Part shown: piece by piece, positions 63,142-64,000 of the stretch
Layout of the letters: the number at the start of each line of letters is the position of its first letter
Numbering within the stretch: position 1 is the first letter of the stretch
NCBI GenBank assembly: GCA_902497065.1
Contig: CABVDH010000002.1
Span: 124,001 to 188,000 of the forward strand
From: an uncultured Collinsella sp.
GTDB lineage: Bacteria; Actinomycetota; Coriobacteriia; Coriobacteriales; Coriobacteriaceae
DNA length: 64,000 nucleotides
Reading direction: 5' to 3'
The notes under the pieces: generated by a model
What the model was told of the DNA's origin: nothing
Database searches by the model: none
The model's input: only the letters and a program-made list of their open reading frames with translations
Program-made: the position numbers and the translations under genes

Positions 63142-64000
63142 CTAATTGGCGGGTTGGTAGCAGGGGCAGTAGCTGATGGCGATGGCGTTGACGCCCACGT
63201 GGGTCGCGATGGTGCAGCCGATGGGGCCGGTGCCGGCGTCTACATAGTCTTGGCCTGCGAGCGCTTGGCTGACGAGCTCCTGCTCCTCGGCGGCGCCGGT
63301 CGTGAGCACGCGCACGCTGGAGCCCGGATGCTCGGCCAAAAATGCGAGGCAATCGGCCATGGTGTTGGCAACGATGCGCTTGGCGCCGCGGCCCTTCTTG
63401 ATGGCCTTGATCTCGCCCGATTTCCACTCCGGCGAAACGGCCAGGCGAATGTTGAGCATCTGCGTCAGCTGGCCGGCGAGCTTGGGCGCGCGGCCGTTCT
63501 TGACCAGGTTCTCGAGTGTGCGCGGAATCAGCAGCAGATGGGCGTCGGGCAGCGTCGCGCGGATCTGAGCCTCGGTCTCGTCCAGGCTGCGGCCGTCCTC
63601 GCGCATGGCGAGCGCGTACTCCACCAGCAGGCCCTCGGCGCCCGAGCCGGTGCGCGAATCGATGCAGCGCACGTCGAGCTCGTGGGTATCGGCCACCTGG
63701 CACGCGTTGGCGTAGCAGGCGGACCACTCGCTGCACAGCGAGATAAAGATGGCGCTGTCGTGGCCGTCGGCGCGCACGCGGTCAAAGAGTGCCTTGAACT
63801 CGCCGGCGCTCGGCTGCGAGGTGTGCGGCAGCTGCTCGGAGCCAGCCATGCGCGCGACGTACTCCTGGGCGGTAATCTGCACCTGGTCGAGCAGGTCCTC
63901 GCCCTCGATAATCACATGCAGCGGAATCACGTAAATGCCGAGCTCTTGAGCACGGGCGGGGGAGATGTCCGACGTGGAGTCGGTTATGATGGCAAAAGAC
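63142..64000 (-). CDS. DegV family fatty-acid-binding protein, cut by window end
   Basis: At least 286 residues. The reading frame continues through the window edge with SFAIITDSTSDISPARAQELGIYVIPLHV, the standard DegV N-terminus, so the true start is one or a few codons beyond 64000. Inside are GHDSAIFISLCSEWSACYANACQVA, CIDSRTGSGAEGLLVEYA and a C-terminal AISYCPCYQPAN. It is a paralogue of the gene at 48295. Confidence 0.9.
   Translation of the reverse strand, partial: SFAIITDSTSDISPARAQELGIYVIPLHVIIEGEDLLDQVQITAQEYVARMAGSEQLPHTSQPSAGEFKALFDRVRADGHDSAIFISLCSEWSACYANACQVADTHELDVRCIDSRTGSGAEGLLVEYALAMREDGRSLDETEAQIRATLPDAHLLLIPRTLENLVKNGRAPKLAGQLTQMLNIRLAVSPEWKSGEIKAIKKGRGAKRIVANTMADCLAFLAEHPGSSVRVLTTGAAEEQELVSQALAGQDYVDAGTGPIGCTIATHVGVNAIAISYCPCYQPAN

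Overview
The window is high-GC actinobacterial chromosome with the coding style of the Coriobacteriia, most like the gut genus Collinsella. This genus call is an inference from gene content: class III fructose bisphosphatase, FchA plus FolD plus Fhs one-carbon genes, DegV proteins, C69 dipeptidase, DUF4430 surface proteins and QueH. It was not checked by any search. Genes are dense and mostly on the plus strand. Shine-Dalgarno sites are clear at most starts and hairpins sit at many gene ends.

Layout. 1-20000: DNA maintenance block: a YerC-like TrpR-family regulator, an AddB-like/AddA-like helicase-nuclease pair, dnaE, a SWIM/SNF2 ATPase, superoxide reductase, a glutamine-dependent NAD synthetase homologue with dismantled active sites, and ruvC-ruvA-ruvB with 1-nt overlaps. 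20000-37300: metabolism and envelope: fhs, a membrane protein, a CDF metal transporter, a zinc-ribbon protein, a possible structured RNA, a YhcG/DUF1016 nuclease, a sortase-type phosphatidylinositol phospholipase C, a lipoprotein, fchA-folD, a small MITE-like element, a C69 dipeptidase and a phasin-like/UbiB pair. 37400-44610: a cobalamin riboswitch leading into a 1993-residue surface protein with four DUF4430 (transcobalamin-like) domains, then a second DUF4430 protein overlapping it by 11 nt. This looks like a vitamin B12 capture operon and is the most interesting system here. 44679-44846: an alternating 14-bp inverted motif array with strict 30/32-bp spacing. 45000-54060, mainly minus strand: two GtrA proteins, fbp, a DegV protein, a TIM-barrel-like protein, an RNA m5C methyltransferase and a divergent MetRS. 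54190-64000: a DUF3267 protein, queH, queA and tgt (queuosine), a coiled-coil tail-anchored protein, an SDR oxidoreductase, a LOG-family gene broken by one extra G in a poly-G tract, a RelB/DinJ-YafQ toxin-antitoxin pair with a perfect operator palindrome, and a second DegV gene cut by the window end.

How genes work together. Fhs makes 10-formyl-THF, FchA probably interconverts formyl- and methenyl-THF, and FolD probably serves mainly as the methylene-THF dehydrogenase, because its cyclohydrolase lysine and glutamine are replaced. QueA, QueH and Tgt are successive queuosine enzymes. AddA/AddB, RuvABC and DnaE cover break resection, branch migration and replication.

Repeats. There are three copies of a 62-63-nt hairpin beginning TTGCGGTG with covarying arms, two copies of a larger structured repeat ending in a CTGGCGGGTTTTCGCTG-type tail, a 27-bp-period direct repeat, and a 230-bp AT-rich element with 31-bp terminal inverted repeats. 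No rRNA, tRNA or CRISPR array was recognised.
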